Source of the DNA: Volvariella volvacea V23
Taxonomy: Eukaryota; Basidiomycota; Agaricomycetes; Agaricales; Pluteaceae
Length of the DNA stretch: 64,000 nt
NCBI GenBank assembly: GCA_000349905.1
Contig: KB722739.1
Location: 848,663-912,662, forward strand
Direction: 5' to 3'
In this document: in pieces, positions 44,982 to 57,573 of the stretch
Numbering within the stretch: the first letter of the stretch is position 1
Layout: the number at the start of each line of letters is the position of its first letter
Notes under the pieces: generated by a model
Seen by the model: the letters and a program-made list of their open reading frames with translations, nothing else
Told to the model about the DNA's origin: nothing
The model's database searches: none
Translations under genes and position numbers: made by a program

Positions 44982-46285
44982 CCACGGAATGGCGGGTATA
45001 CAGTTCGAATCGACATAGAACTACACAGGCAATCCGAAGAAAATACCGACATTGAGACGATGGTAGAATTCTTTATTCTATTGCGAGAGGTGGTGGTTCC
45101 TGTCGTCGTTGTTACTACATCCGGATGTACGGCCCGCGAGATTGGCAGGCTGTCGCCTTCCTCCACCATGGAGATATTGCAGTTAAAGTGAGAGGAGAAG
45201 CTTTTGGAGAAGGTCTCCGACTCATCGGATTCCAGGTTTCTATATCATCGCGATCTGCACTGAGGGCGCCATGACGATTGCAATCTGTGGTGCTAGGGCC
45301 AAACTCATAGGCTACGAGAGATGGGCATTGCTCAAGTCCTACGGGTTCAGTCACTCATTCCTATATTCTGTAGATCGTAAACAAAGCAACTTGTATAGAA
45401 AAGTTGAAGCTCACCTATACTGCGGATCGACCACCGGTGGTCATAAGACTCCCCACTTCTTCTCAACGCATGAAAGAGTAACTCACAACGCCAATCTGAC
45501 ATCTTCCAAAACCCCCCATTACACCCGCACATTCATAAAGTCAAGAAGCCTATAGCTCCATAGTTCGAACTGGTCATGTTGATGGGCGCCGCTTCGCTAT
45601 GTTGACTCCGAATGGAGGAAACAAACGCGGGTGTTCTCACAATGGGGAACAGATGTGGTGCAAGTGCACACAATTGCGTGATATCGCAGACAGGCCAGGC
45701 TCAGAAGACCTAAGCATCGGATCAGTCTTCCGTGCCACTGGCACAAAAAATCAATCGCATTGTTCTCCTTCTCCACAGGTTCTCCGGTCCTAGGCCTTCG
45801 CTAATATCATATAAGCGAGTTCGAAGATAAATTTAGCAACGACACGACCAGGTGATGGGCGTTGCACGCACCTTCGCCAATGTGAGCGTCAAAGTTAACG
45901 TTGAACGTGTCTGGAATCCTGACCAGCTGGCATGGCTATGGTGACATTAATTGAATGGAGAACCCCCTACTGACGCCGACAAAGACACGACATTCTGTAA
46001 CCAGAAACTCGCGTCAGAATGGACATTGAGTACCATGAACGAATTTACCGCGGTTTGTCCATTCTATTCCTCTCTCGCAACTTCTCTAGGCGTTTCTACA
46101 CAATCCTGACTTTCAGACACCTAGACCCTCAGGACCGTAGCATGACAGAACATACGCCGATATATATACACCATAAAGTCCCGAAGAAAAACCAAATAAT
46201 ATAAACAATAACTTATCCCACACGAAAGCCCAAAAAAGAAAGCAAAAATATAACACAGCATATACCTCCATTTCCGCTCCTATCC
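44982..46285. other. region without a recognisable gene
   Basis: GH43 promoter region and AT-rich intergenic DNA. Only short unsupported ORFs. Confidence 0.4.
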
Positions 46286-47593
46286 CTACTCAACACTTAC
46301 GGCCCTCTCAGACAACACCTCCTCCACCCGATTCCAAAACTCCTTCCTCTCCTCAAACCACTCCGGCCCACCCACACTCGAGCCGCTACCCCGCCCCAGA
46401 GCAGGAGGCATGACCACCAATCGAGTATCACTCGTCTGAGCATCCGGGGCCCTCTCAACAACCACACACGATATCCGCTCCGAGTTCTGCAGGAGGTGGG
46501 GGACGAACGAGAGTCCAAAGCCCGTCACAGACAGGTGCGTGAGTCTAGGGAGATACAGTGGGGCGTGTTGAACCGCCCGGTCTGCATCCGCCACCGCAGG
46601 TCCGTCATCCACCCGAGTTGGAGCAGGACCACTGCTCCACATCCCCTCCCAAGCCCTCCATTCCCTCACGATCGTGTTCCACACCTCGAGATGCGTCACG
46701 TTCTCCAACACCCGCAGCCCAAAGTCGATCTTTTTGAGCCCAAACGAGCGATCGAGCGTGATTCGGAGATGGGTCAGGTGCGGGAAGAAGAGGTGGTTGT
46801 ATTGCTTGAGGAGGGAGTGCAGGCCGTGGAAGGTGTTTGGGTTGGCTGTTGGCGTGGATATTGTCGTTGGTCCGGGTACGGAGACGGAAGCGGGGGTCGA
46901 GGTAAGGGTAGGGATAGGGGCGAGGACGGAGCTTCCGGATGGAATGGGAGACGAAGAGGCGGAAGGGATTACCCCTGATGCCTTTTCGCTTCCGACAAGT
47001 GCTCTCCCTGACGCAATTGTTCGAGTCGCCGGGGGCGGGACGGCGTAGAAGGAGGAGCTGGGGAGGATGGTGAGGTGGCGGATGTTGGTGCATGTGGAGA
47101 GGATCGACGGGTGTAGATAGAGGTCCTCCGTGTGGAGGAGGAGATGCTTGACGTGCGCGTGGTAGAGGTGTGAGCGGGCTGGGTTGGCGAGGAAGGAGGC
47201 AAAAATAGCTGCTTTTGTGGGTGTGTTGAGGACGGCGGAGTGGTAGAATAATGGTTCTAGCCTACGATACGAGGAGTTGGCATATGAAATCGGGTGCTGG
47301 GATAGTGCGACTCACCAGGCATGGGTACGCCGAGCGACCAACAGTAACGCAATAGAATGAAAACGTGGCTGATCAAGCAGCGCCAACTCCATGATGTATC
47401 GTTCAAGCTCGTACGGCAGTCGTATCCCCGAGGGATTGTCAAGGCGGCGGGCGTCACTGTCGTGTCTGTCGTCTTGGGCTCCACGTGCCGACTGCGCAGT
47501 CGGGCAGTACACGGGCAGCGCGCAACATGCAAAGGTCTTGAGAAAGCGCATGAGAAGCATAGAAGAAAGCAGGAGGAGCGGATGGACAGCCAT
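46286..47593 (-). CDS. F-box/LRR-type protein of unknown function
   Basis: Exons 47593-47316 and 47261-46286 with a 54-nt GTGAGT-AG intron give 417 aa. The N-terminal exon contains SGIRLPYELERYIMELALLDQ and ALLLVARRTHAW, continued by LEPLFYHSAVLNTPTKA in exon 2. This 'LPxELE...LVARR..WLEPLxY' core is a common F-box-like start of expanded agaricomycete protein families. Leucine-rich segments follow (SHLYHAHVKHLLLHTEDLYL, CTNIRHLTIL, LRVLENVTHLEVWNT, YLPRLTHLSVTGFGL). A Ser/Thr/Pro-rich insert separates the halves. The end reads FWNRVEEVLSERAVSVE. I chose the ATG at 47593 because the longer frame starts at a GTG. Probable protein-interaction adaptor; the partner is unknown. Confidence 0.65.
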
Positions 47594-50467
47594 CTTGCGT
47601 GGACCCACAACCTGGGCTTATGAATGGCAAGAATGTCCAATTAAGTATGCACCCTGTCGTGGGTGGTGTAAGGCGTGTGGCTGGATGGGGCAGGCCCGGG
47701 AGTGGGTGGCTGTCTGTCAAGCAGACTGCTATATATTCCGTCAGCGTTACGTTGTTCTGCTTCCCTTGTTCGCTTTTGAGGGACATTGTGGGCGTGGGCG
47801 ACGAGGTCCCTTCGCTTTACCCTGAAACAATAGAGTCCCGTAATTGTTATCCACGTGGACGTCCTATTCCGTCCATTCCGGCATCCCCATCCTCCTCCGA
47901 TTGGCCCAAGGTGACGGTCCGGAAGTGCTATTAAGCCCGAGCTGCTGAGGATCGAGCGCCCGTCTGGCGGAAACATCAAGTTGCCGTCGTTGCGTACACC
48001 TTGGCCTCCTTGTCCTTTTCCTCATTCACTCTAATACTCGTCCCGTTCTGCACAGCTTGGACATGCCCATCATTTTCCAGAAAACCGCCACACTCTCTGA
48101 TGAGGTGTCGACGAGAATAGGAGGTTCAAAGAAGCCTCCAAGCCCTTCTTACATCAAGCAACATATATCATGGACACATCTTCGAATTCGAAGCCGTCGA
48201 ATGCAACGCCATCGCCCTAATCGCCCTCAGACTAGCCTACAATCGTCAGTGCATTCACAGTTCTTCCACCTGCTTCCATTGGTGTGGTGTTGACATCTGC
48301 ATCCTTGGTAACGCAGAGCTGCCCCTTGGACCTCGGGCCTTGGAAAAGGGGGCCGGATGTGAAGGCAAAGGCGGCGGACGTCAAAACAGCCAACGTCGAC
48401 GCGCGCTTTCCGCGATCACATCCACCAAGATCTGCCCATCTTCGCCGCAAGCGTACTCAGTGGTGGTTGCTACCTAACCGCCTCGCTTCCAAACTGCAGA
48501 TCACGAAAAGCTTCGCGGAGTCAGAACCAACAACTTTCTCCCGTCTCGCCGCGCCACGGACACAGAAACTACGCGGACCGACCGACTGCATCGCGTACGC
48601 CGTCGATCCTGGTTGAAAATATGAGATATGATCGCCCACCTCGTTCTTGGCAACAACTCAAAAAGTATCATAGCAAAGCTTGATGGTGGACCTGAGCTGG
48701 GCGCTCAAAAGCCAATCAGGGATCGAGTGTAAGCGAAATCTCCTATCGTATTATAAGCCAGATCATCGTCGTTGCTAGCGTCTTTGTCATCGTAATCATG
48801 CGCAAATATTAGCGAGTCCAACTCTTTTGAAGAAGGAGAAGGCTTCCATCAGAGGCTCGTGAATGGACAATGGGCGACGTGTTGTTTTTCCACATCATTC
48901 ACCAGCTTCTGCACACTTTCTGCACTTGCTCCTGTAAATTCCGCACATGAGACCTAGATGCCGACTGATAGATTGGAAGGTCGAGTGTGTGTCGGTTAGG
49001 GAGGCCCAAAATTCGCAGGTCGCAGGCAGAGTGTCATCACGCATGTCACAAGCCCAGAGCTCCCCCTCTTTGTCTCACTCGGCAAACCCAAGGTAGCAAC
49101 GAGGCCACATAGCGTATTCAAACCTCATTCTAGAGACGTCTGTCCTTTCGTTGCCCAAGGCATATGTACAAACTATTTCAACTTCATGTATTGCCATTTT
49201 ATGAAAATGCTGATAACATTAGGATGGCAGTCCATAATTCTTCTATGTACCATACGTAGTTTCTGATCTCTCGTCTTGCATTTGAACTATCCACCATACA
49301 TATACCTACGTATCGCTCACGTACTTCTTNNNNNNNNNNNNNNNNNNNNNNNNNNNNNNNNNNNNNNNNNNNNNNNNNNNNNNNNNNNNNNNNNNNNNNN
49401 NNNNNNNNNNNNNNNNNNNNNNNNNNNNNGGGGGGAGGGGGGGCGTACTTAGCTACAGCCTTTAACAGAGTTTTTAAAATAATTCTTACAGAATTCAGTA
49501 TGTGGCAACGAATGTGGCCGCAGATTAAGGAACGAGCATCAGCCACATCATCACAGGTGACCGGATGGTCCTGGGCATTTGCGTCCGCGATCTGCGAGCT
49601 TTGAGCCTCCTTAGTGAAATCATTCAGCTCTCGTTCAGTTTGTTGTCCAAGGGCGGGACTTGCGGGTGAAAACGTGTCGCTTGGTCATCCCGGGTACGGT
49701 GCTGGGCATTTGCTGCCCCTGGCATTGCGGGTGGTAGATAGGAATATGGGGCTGCAGTATTTGCGGTTCGTGGTTGACTTCTCAAGGTACGAAGCGGCAG
49801 ACAGGCTCACTGCCTGGGCAGAGCCGAGAATTGGTCATTGAATCCGTCTGTAATCATGAAGGGGTTTATGAAAGGTTGTCCGCTTAGCAGGGTACCGTCG
49901 TGTTATAAATCTACTCGAATGGCTTTTAACAGCTTTTCCGTCCGAACAGGTGAAGAAAGCGTGTGGGCACAGAGGAGCTGCTGCGTGTTGTGCTTATTGA
50001 CAGGGTGCTGACGGAACACAGAGCCATCACGCCACTTGGATTTAACTTTGTCAGTCCTATTCCGCATTACCAGATGCTGTGGCTTCAGGGACTTGGACGT
50101 ACCAAAGGCCTTGGCGAATGACGTCGCGTTTTGTCAATCGTTTTTAGGTATGAATGGCTGGTTTAAGCGAGCTAGTACAGTAGAGGCAGGGGTAATCAGA
50201 AAATAGCAACATGAGCGTAGCGTACAAATTTTCAGGCATAAATCTCAGTTCGGTTTTGCTCGTACAGGTGAGTCCAAACGCCAAATTCCGGGGAAAGACG
50301 TGTTTTCACAGTCCCAGTCATAAAGTAACGACAGCTACCGAAAGCTAGCGCCTTCAGGAAAGTGTATACGAGAAGAGAAATGGACCTCACCAATACGACG
50401 AATAGATACCCAAGCAGAGCCGCCCATATTTGCTCCACCTCTAATGAACCTCGTCATACAGCTCCAA
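47594..50467. other. region without a recognisable gene, interrupted by a gap
   Basis: No gene could be built from the ORFs on either side of the scaffold gap. Some moderately GC-rich Arg/Pro ORFs at 48050-48640 lack recognisable domains. Confidence 0.4.
49330..49429. other. assembly gap (100 N)
   Basis: Exactly 100 unknown bases, a conventional placeholder length, followed by a run of G with one A (GGGGGGAGGGGGG). The true length is unknown and the order across it depends on scaffolding. Confidence 0.98.
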
Positions 50468-51357
50468 TCACAGATTGCCGTCAACCTGCGTCCCACTCCT
50501 CATCCTCGCCGGCGTGGGTGGAGTCGGCATCTGGACGTGCTGAGGCTGTGGAAACATAATACCCCCGCCGGACACGTTCAACCCCCCACTCGTGTCGACC
50601 CCCAACAGCACAGGCATCCATCCAATCATAGGCTGCCCAGGATTCCCGCTACTTCCACTGCCTGACCCCGATAACGCTGGATCAGAGGTTGGAACGACAT
50701 ATACTGGGTAAGCACCAGGGGGCGATAGCGGTTGGGGTGTGTACCGAGTGGGTCCAGCTCCGGGAGGTGAGGCAGCTACAGGTATGATCGCCATTGGCGG
50801 TAGTGGTGGGACGGGTGGAATGGGCTGGGAGCTGTGGTGTGTGGAGGTGGCGTTTGAGGGATTCGAGGTGTGACCTGACCTTGAAGGTCGGGGGGTGGGA
50901 ACGTTGCTACCTGCTCGCTGGTGGCCCGGTTGGTGGCCAGGAGGGGGCGGAGGAGGATACCCGTAGGGGTAGTAAGGGTAACCATATTGCGCGTAGTAAC
51001 CCGGAAGGGGGGGCACGGGAGGCGGTCTGTCATCGCTGGACGATATTGTATTTGCCCTCCTCCGGCGGGAACTCCGATGACCCGTGCTCGTCTGACGAGA
51101 TCTTGAGCGATGATGGCCGTGGCTGTAGTGGCGGTGGTGGTGCGGGCGGTGTCCGCGCACGAGTGTTGTCTCGCGCGAGGTGTAGCAGCACTGGTGAGCG
51201 AGGGCTCTCTTGGGCTCTCAGTGATATCCACTCGGGAAGTAGAATACCAGCAGTCCTTCCCCGATATTTTGTTGTCTATCGTCCAGCGACTGCGCCCTCC
51301 CTTTCTGTTAGGAGGCCGATAGTCGCTCGTTATCCTCGTCCTCGAGACCCACGGCAT
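50468..51357 (-). CDS. Low-complexity His/Arg- and Pro/Tyr-rich protein, model uncertain
   Basis: From about 51160 to 50468 one frame encodes a His/Arg/Ser-rich part (GHRPHHHRHYSHGHHRSRSR), then SSSDDRPPPVPPLPGYYAQ, YPYYPYGYPPPPPPG, repeated PPVPPLPP motifs and a Gly/Ser/Met-rich end (GWMPVLLGVDTSGG). It has no in-frame ATG; an ATG in another frame at 51357 starts MPWVSRTRITSDYRPPNRKG and may be the true N-terminus, joined by an unidentified intron or a frameshift. Such PPxY/poly-Pro proteins often bind WW or SH3 domains, but this is inference. It could also be composition alone. Confidence 0.4.
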
Positions 51358-51508
51358 CTCCGCCAGCTTTTAGAAGGATTTCAGCACGGGATTGAGTTGA
51401 TGACTCGTGTTGTAGGTCGACGGATACCCGGACAAACGATAACTGGTGTCGCCCCTCCTCGATCGTTTGTAGTAGGTTGATCGGGCGGGGGTCACTGGCT
51501 CAGGCATC

Positions 51509-54122
51509 GTGGTGGATCCATCTCGGACTTGGCATGAGCATTTCACTAGTTCATATAACGGACAAATGGCGTCTCTGGTCTTCACTCTACCACTAAACTT
51601 GAGAAGCAAGGAGGAAAGCAAATGTACGTCACTCCTTTCTACTGCAATTAAAACTATCATTCGTTCTTTGATTCAGTGCCTACTTATCCGCCTCCGGACG
51701 ACGATATTGTACGAAGGTACCTGACGGAACACGTGGTACAAGAAGCAACGAGCGCATTACTTCGCTTTCATTCATTCACTCTTCACTGAAACTCTTAAGA
51801 AATTTACAACGCTTAACCTGGGCAATGCAGAGCCAGAAGAGAAAGCCAAGACCTGGCATGCACACTTGAACCAACATGGTGTACGCAGTAGATTATACAT
51901 GACCGCTGTGGGAAATGCAAAGGTTTGTTCTTTCTACTTCTAGGAGTAAATAAGTTCTAATCTTGAAGCAGTTACTTCGGGAGAACTTGGCACCGGAGGT
52001 TACCACTCGAGGAATGGAGGAGAAATTTGACGAAGTGGGAGCTATATTGCAGGTTTGCGAAGTACTCGAAAAACTACTAACTGCAATCAGTGGAGAAGGC
52101 TGGAGAGAATCTTTGACTGCTCATCCCAAGCAGCCAGAATCTTTCATCAGAATTGTCCTCTACATCGACGAAGCACACGAGTTGACGACACAGAACGCGC
52201 CAGCAGAGGAGTATGATCCTCAATACTACAGACATACACTTTACGACACGCTTGTATCTGTCACCACCACTTTCAAGTCTTACCCAATCTTCTTCATCTT
52301 TCTCTCCACCACTTGTCGGATTCAGCCCCTTGCACCCCCACCCCATTCCTTCCGATCTGCGAGAGCCGTCGTAGCTACGCCATACCCCAATGCACCGATT
52401 ACTGAAACTCCTTACGATTGTGCCCCAAACATGCGCATAATACCTAGTACATTATCTTTGCACCATCTACAAGATGTCAAGTTCTTGGCCCATTTTGGCA
52501 GACCACTGTACGTTCAACTCGGTACATCAAACAAAACGAATAGTGACATGACATAGGTTTTGGTCCATGCTCATAGATAGCAATCTCCAACTCGCACAAA
52601 TATTCATACCGCTGATCATACCCCTCACGAGAAGTAAGCTGACGGGTATTTCGGAAACTGATAAGAACGTTTGGCCTAGCCCCAATGCCCAACTAGCTAG
52701 TGTCGACGTCAGACTTTGTTTGAGCTACGACACGAGGCGACAGGAGACGTACTCAACCCTGTCCGACCTTGTGGCCAGTCACATGCGGATCGTTTATTCC
52801 ATCCCTCCACACCGAGAATGCATGCATTCGGGATATCCAAGTGAGCCTATTGTGGCAGAGGTAGGCCGACTTTATTTTTTCTTTCCCTCTAAATAAGTAG
52901 GTTCCTTCATCATCAACACTAGGCTGCGGCCCTAGAAATGGATCGCTGGAAATCCCTTTACACTGGACTCAAGGTATTCGACGTCCTCAACACACACATG
53001 AAAAGCAATCTCATTGACCGCGAGGAGCGAGAGGAGATCATTGCGCGAGCGATCCTGACCGAGGCATATGACAGCGCCATAAGAGAGGAAAATACACAGG
53101 TATGGGGCCCGGATCGAGTCGTGTTCAGTCGAGGTTGTAGGGTAGAGACATTCATCGGGCACCTGTTCCAACAACAGCATGCGGAGGCCATCTTGGCTGG
53201 CAAGCCTGACAATGTCGCCGATGGCAGTACCTTTTCTGAGAAATTCCAACAAGCGATAATTCGTTTCACACATTTTGTTAGGCTTGGGGATGATGCTGGG
53301 GCCAGCAGCAGTGGGATGTTCGCCGCGTTCACGCGTTGCATGGCTTTTGCCACTCGTCCCGGTCAAGCGTCCTTTGACTTTGTTCTCCCTGTCCTGCTGA
53401 ACAAGGATTCAATGCTGGAAGAGGCAGTCATGACGGCCATATTGATTCAAGTCAAGCGCCGAAAAAAAAAGGGCAGCTTTGCTGGCTACGATTTTACTGC
53501 GGAACAAATCCAGTTCTTTCCCGAGGATGGACCAACTAGACCCTACGTGACGCTCATAATGGAGCTAGGAGTTCACCCGGAAACGCTTCCGGTCCTCAAG
53601 GCGACAAAGACAAAGACCAAGAGAACGAAATCGAGAAATGTCGCCAAAATTGCACCTTCTGGCTTTAAAATACCGCCCTCACCCTCCAAGGTAGTCGTTC
53701 GAGATGCTCCGAATAGACGGAGTAAGCGCACGAAGCCTGTTATCGTACACGAGCGATACAACATGTGGGCGTGTGGATGCTCGAGCGCTGTTTACCGCGT
53801 TATTGGTTATCATGATAAGGACGTACTTGCACGACTACTGGCTAGTCGCCATTTCCTCGCGGAGCACGCTCGCCCTGATAATCAGTCTATCGCTGCCGTT
53901 CGAAGGCAAAAGCCGGAATGGGTTCAGGGAGAGGATTGCTATGATTGGGTAGAGGACGAATTCCTTTTGGGAGTAGAGACTGCAGAGGAGCCAGAAATCC
54001 TGGAGAGTGTCATTGTCCGGAAATACGAACCCGAGGAACATGGAGATGAAGGGGATATAGAGGCTGAGGAGATGGAGGAGATGGATGCAATGGCAGGGGT
54101 GGAGATGCAACAAACTATCTAG
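51509..54122 (+). CDS. Large protein with a DEAH Walker B motif, 5' end missing or broken
   Basis: The secure part is three exons: 51972-52507, 52557-52860 and 52923-54122 (680 codons with stop), all joined in phase with GT-AG signals. It contains FIRIVLYIDEAHELTT, a Walker B-like strand with DEAH, then PIFFIFLSTTCRIQPLAPP, PITETPYDCAPNMRI, HFGRPLFWSMLIDS, LVASHMRIVYSIPPHRECMHSGYPSEPIVAEAA, VVFSRGCRVETFIGHLFQQ, FQQAIIRFTHFVRLGDD, FDFVLPVLLNKDSMLEEAVMTAILIQVKRR and an acidic tail. This block order is typical of a large agaricomycete-expanded hypothetical family with a P-loop ATPase-like fold. Upstream (51677-51922) the expected YPPPDDDIVRRYL and AHYFAFIHSLFTETLKK parts lie in different frames, and no Walker A (GxxxxGK) was found. 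The gene is probably truncated or decayed at the 5' end. Confidence 0.6.
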
Positions 54123-54349
54123 TAATACACGAGAACTGGACAAACTAGGGCGGGTAAGGTATCAGTACGTAAAAGTCTCTGTCCTACCACGAACATAGCT
54201 ACGTGTGTCTGCTGTGGTAGTTATCATAGTGGGTATACAATCCTAAGTGAGAGGTCGTATAAGTAGTCCAATCTAGAGTTGTTAATGGAGAAATTGCAGG
54301 AGTCTGAAGAAGGGATTACTAATGGAGAAAAGATTAGGAGCACACTCCA

Positions 54350-55494
54350 AGTGAATGATAAGGGGTTTTCCTCCATTTAGGAGACAAGTGGAGCTGTATA
54401 GATCATCTGTGTTGCATCCCTGAATGGCCTCAACGTCTGGTATTGTGTCCGGTTGGCGTCTGTCCCATTGTTGATGACCCCTATCCGATATGCCAACGTC
54501 GGGGGGGTGGGAGTGCTAGGGCAGCATCGTAGGATGTGTCACCGCATCTGGAGGGTGCCGCGCTCGTCGCACAGGGATGGGGGGTGCTGGATGAATGTTA
54601 AGCGGTATTCGCCAGTCGGGGCGTGGGATGTCAGGAGGCGCACGACCCGGCCGTAGAACGTCTAATTGTCTGCCCAATACGTCTGGAAAGTCTTCGCCAC
54701 CGCCGTCCGTCCCGGCTTGACCTCTCTCGGACCTCCTCCCCCGTTGGGACAAAGGACTGTCCTGCGCATCTCTGCCTGCCTTCCGTGGTCGCCCTCGACG
54801 GCTGTTGGGCCTGTTAGTTGAAGTCAGCAGGGGCTTGCAGTCGCAATTGCGCAAGGCCGGGTGCATCACTTGGTCTCGCCAGCTTGTCGACAGACTCGTT
54901 TTCCAAAATCCCAGCATGGCCAGGCACATAAGCAAAGTAAGCAACCCGATCCAGGTCGTCGTCGCCGAGCCACTTCTGGAGGGCATCACAAAACTTGACG
55001 AAGACATGGAGAAGGCCGTGTGTGGTGGTCCTCGAGATTCTCTGGAGCACCGACTTTGAATCGGGGAAGAGAATGACGGTCTGGAGGTTGGGGTGTTGGG
55101 GAGGGCGTTTGCCGCGGACGGGAGGGCGATGAGCTCCCCTCGCGGTTGGCGATGGCACTGGCGCACGTGCAGAGGTGTCCTCCTTCTTGCCCTCGTGTTT
55201 AGGAATGGGACCACCGCGAAGGAGAGGGGCTGAGCCATCAGCGGGGATGCAGGGGTCTGCCAGTCCTTGAGGTGCTGGTCCCGCATCGCTGTCAAGGACG
55301 ATGGCCATGCGCTGTTCTGGCATGCACCAGCTTCTGCTAGTGTCCATCCCAGTCCCACAAATAGAGCGGATTGTGATGCCCCCGAGTGAGGCTTCCATCG
55401 CCGCCTCATCAGGTCCGTCAACGTTGTTCACAGCCGCATCGGCAAGCTCGTGTGCTACCAGCATTGCCCGTTTTTGGTGCTTGCTTATTCTCAT
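54350..55494 (-). mobile_element. Retroelement fragment with RNase H domain (non-LTR type)
   Basis: The minus-strand ORF 55494-54814 contains MAIVLDSDAGPAP, then VILFPDSKSVLQRISRTTTHG and FAYVPGHAGILENESVDKLAR, the hallmark aspartate and 'PGHxGIxxNExxDxLA' motifs of RNase H domains in fungal non-LTR retroelements. Downstream in another frame comes a Cys/His-containing 3' end typical of these ORF2-like proteins (HAPTGEYRLTFIQHPP, LCDERGTLQMRHHILRCCP). No reverse transcriptase domain is present upstream and frames are broken, so it is a 5'-truncated, inactive remnant. Confidence 0.65.
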
Positions 55495-57573
55495 TCACGC
55501 CTGCTTCGCGTTCAGTTTAAAAACTTGCAGACTCGCCAGGCAGCCCACAACTCCTCTTCGCTGCAGTTGTGCTTATTATTGTCTACACTATGACAGCTCT
55601 CCTACTGCTGTAGCACTTATACCTGACAACCAATACAGGTCCATCTGGGCTGGCAGCCCGTCCAAGTCCAATATAAACCTAAGCCTTGAACTTTGGACCA
55701 TCACGTCCCCGAGCCCTACCCTGTCTATCCCTGGACGTCCCTCAAGACTTTGGACCTGGACATGGACCTGGACCCCGAACCGGACAGGACAGGACAGGAC
55801 GAGACGCCGAAGGACGATAACTGAGAAACCAGAACTGGTCAAGGGTTGAGCCAGTGTTGGTCTCTCAGCTACTCTTCGAGTCTCCGTGCCTGCGTGTCTG
55901 GGCGTGTGTCTGTGCGCGGGTCGCGTGAGCACGAGAGCCTGTTGAGGGTGAGTCTGATACGCGTGCAAGTGTTCCAGTCAAGGTGAGGTGAGGATTAAAC
56001 AGGACGGGAAAGAACAAGGGCGGGAAAGGACAGGACAAGACGGCTCAGAGCTTGGACACCTGGCCGGTGTACATGTCTGGGATTAACCTGATAAGGCCGT
56101 GACACAGTCACCAACACCAGCCATCAGAGACAGAAACACTAATCAGATCGAGCAGAGAGATAAGCAGGGCCCGCTCGCTTACTTTGGCAATTTGGGCCTA
56201 GGGCAGCACGGCCCACCCGGTGTCTGGATTTTCGGGTCGTGTGCCATGTCATCTCTCGCGATCCTGCGTGTGTAAACGTAAAAAACGGTCAGTAGGACGA
56301 AGGGCGATGGTTGGGAACGACGATAAGCCCCTGTGAGACGGGCGCTGCGCGTAGCGCAGTCCCAGCGTCTGCACCAGACCTGCACCACCCCCGCAACTCG
56401 CGGACGTCCCGTTTCGGGCACTCGACCCGTCTAATCCGGCGGACCTGCTATCCCACTTTGAGTAACCTACCAACAAAGCTGGATCTTCGTTGGAGACTCA
56501 GAGAAGCGCCGTCTTCGCGAGGGCTTGGCAGAAGGCGATGGTAGGGGTGGTGATGGTGTGTGAGGTCATCGAGGCAACGACTGAGCTTGTTCGACGGGCG
56601 AGAAGCCGTCGGGAGTCTTGGCGCTTCTGGAGGATAAAGTGATAGAAATCAGACGAGTCGAGTCCAGGCGGAGTCGGAGCTTGTGAGTACCACCTACCTA
56701 GGTTGGACGCCGGACGCTGACGTTGAGGGTCCCACCCGGGTCTTGTGCTTGCACCATTAAGAGGACGAAAAAAAGCTAGGGGCTAGAGGGCTTCCCGTTT
56801 GAGCTCGCTCGATGAGGAGGGTGTTGGAAATACTTGCCTCGCAGGGTGTCCGTGCAGGCCCAGAGCGGGATGGTAGAGAAAAGAAGAGATAAGACATCGC
56901 GATAGCTGAGCAGAAGCAACAACAAAGGCCTTTTAAAGGCCCTGTGATTGCAGACAAATAGCCGGTGCCAAACGGCAATATTCATCCAGATCCTAGGTTG
57001 GGCCATCTCCCGCGTGGTGGCGATAAGAGTCTGTTTTAGATAGACTCGCAGCGTTTGGAATGAATTGAATTTAATTGGATGGGCGGAAGCGTCCTGGGCT
57101 GGGGTGTTCAAAGCTGTCAAGAGGGGTGTGTTGGGAACAGATTGTTGTCAATTTTGGGTTGCCTGCGGCACCGCTCTGAGCTCGGGGGCAGAAGCGACCA
57201 GTTTGAGGAGCCCAGATCGCAGACCATGCCCCGTACGGATGAGTTGGCAGGAATTGGAGGGAGACGACCAGTTGAACACCCAATGGCGTTGCACGGACAA
57301 GGGCGCCGAGTCCGACCAGTTTTTTGCGAGGTGGCACGCGACCAGAAAAGAAGCCTGGCGTGGGACCTGGGTAATTGGATCCCTGAGGTCGCCCCGTGGC
57401 GGGTGCGAGTGCGAGCTGGGCTCCCGACGTGCTCTGGAGACGAGCTGGCGCGGGCTGGGGCGAGCCAAGCTGGCGATGTGGGCGCTGGCCCCATTTGGGA
57501 TCGAGTTGTGCCTCGTCCAGCTATTTATTTGTCTGCTGCCCTCCCACTCCCTCCACTCCCCGCAGTGTCTCGC
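55495..57573. other. region without a recognisable gene; promoter of the M14 gene
   Basis: GC-rich intergenic DNA with short repeats: GGACA units at 55782-55796 and related CCTGGACATGG-like strings before them. Long plus-strand frames at 57079-57570 are composition-driven; the coding start is placed at 57574. Confidence 0.4.
55782..55800. repeat. GGACA microsatellite
   Basis: Three and a part units of GGACA in tandem, preceded by imperfect GGACCTGGACAT repeats. Confidence 0.7.

Noticed and set aside
49199..49546. ORF spanning the N gap
   Set aside because: It exists only because N is translated as unknown residues; no real support on either side.
57079..57573. Plus-strand frames upstream of the M14 gene that could extend its N-terminus
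   Set aside because: The protein from the ATG at 57574 has a good signal peptide and normal length for the family; upstream frames are low-complexity Arg/Gly/Trp sequence.
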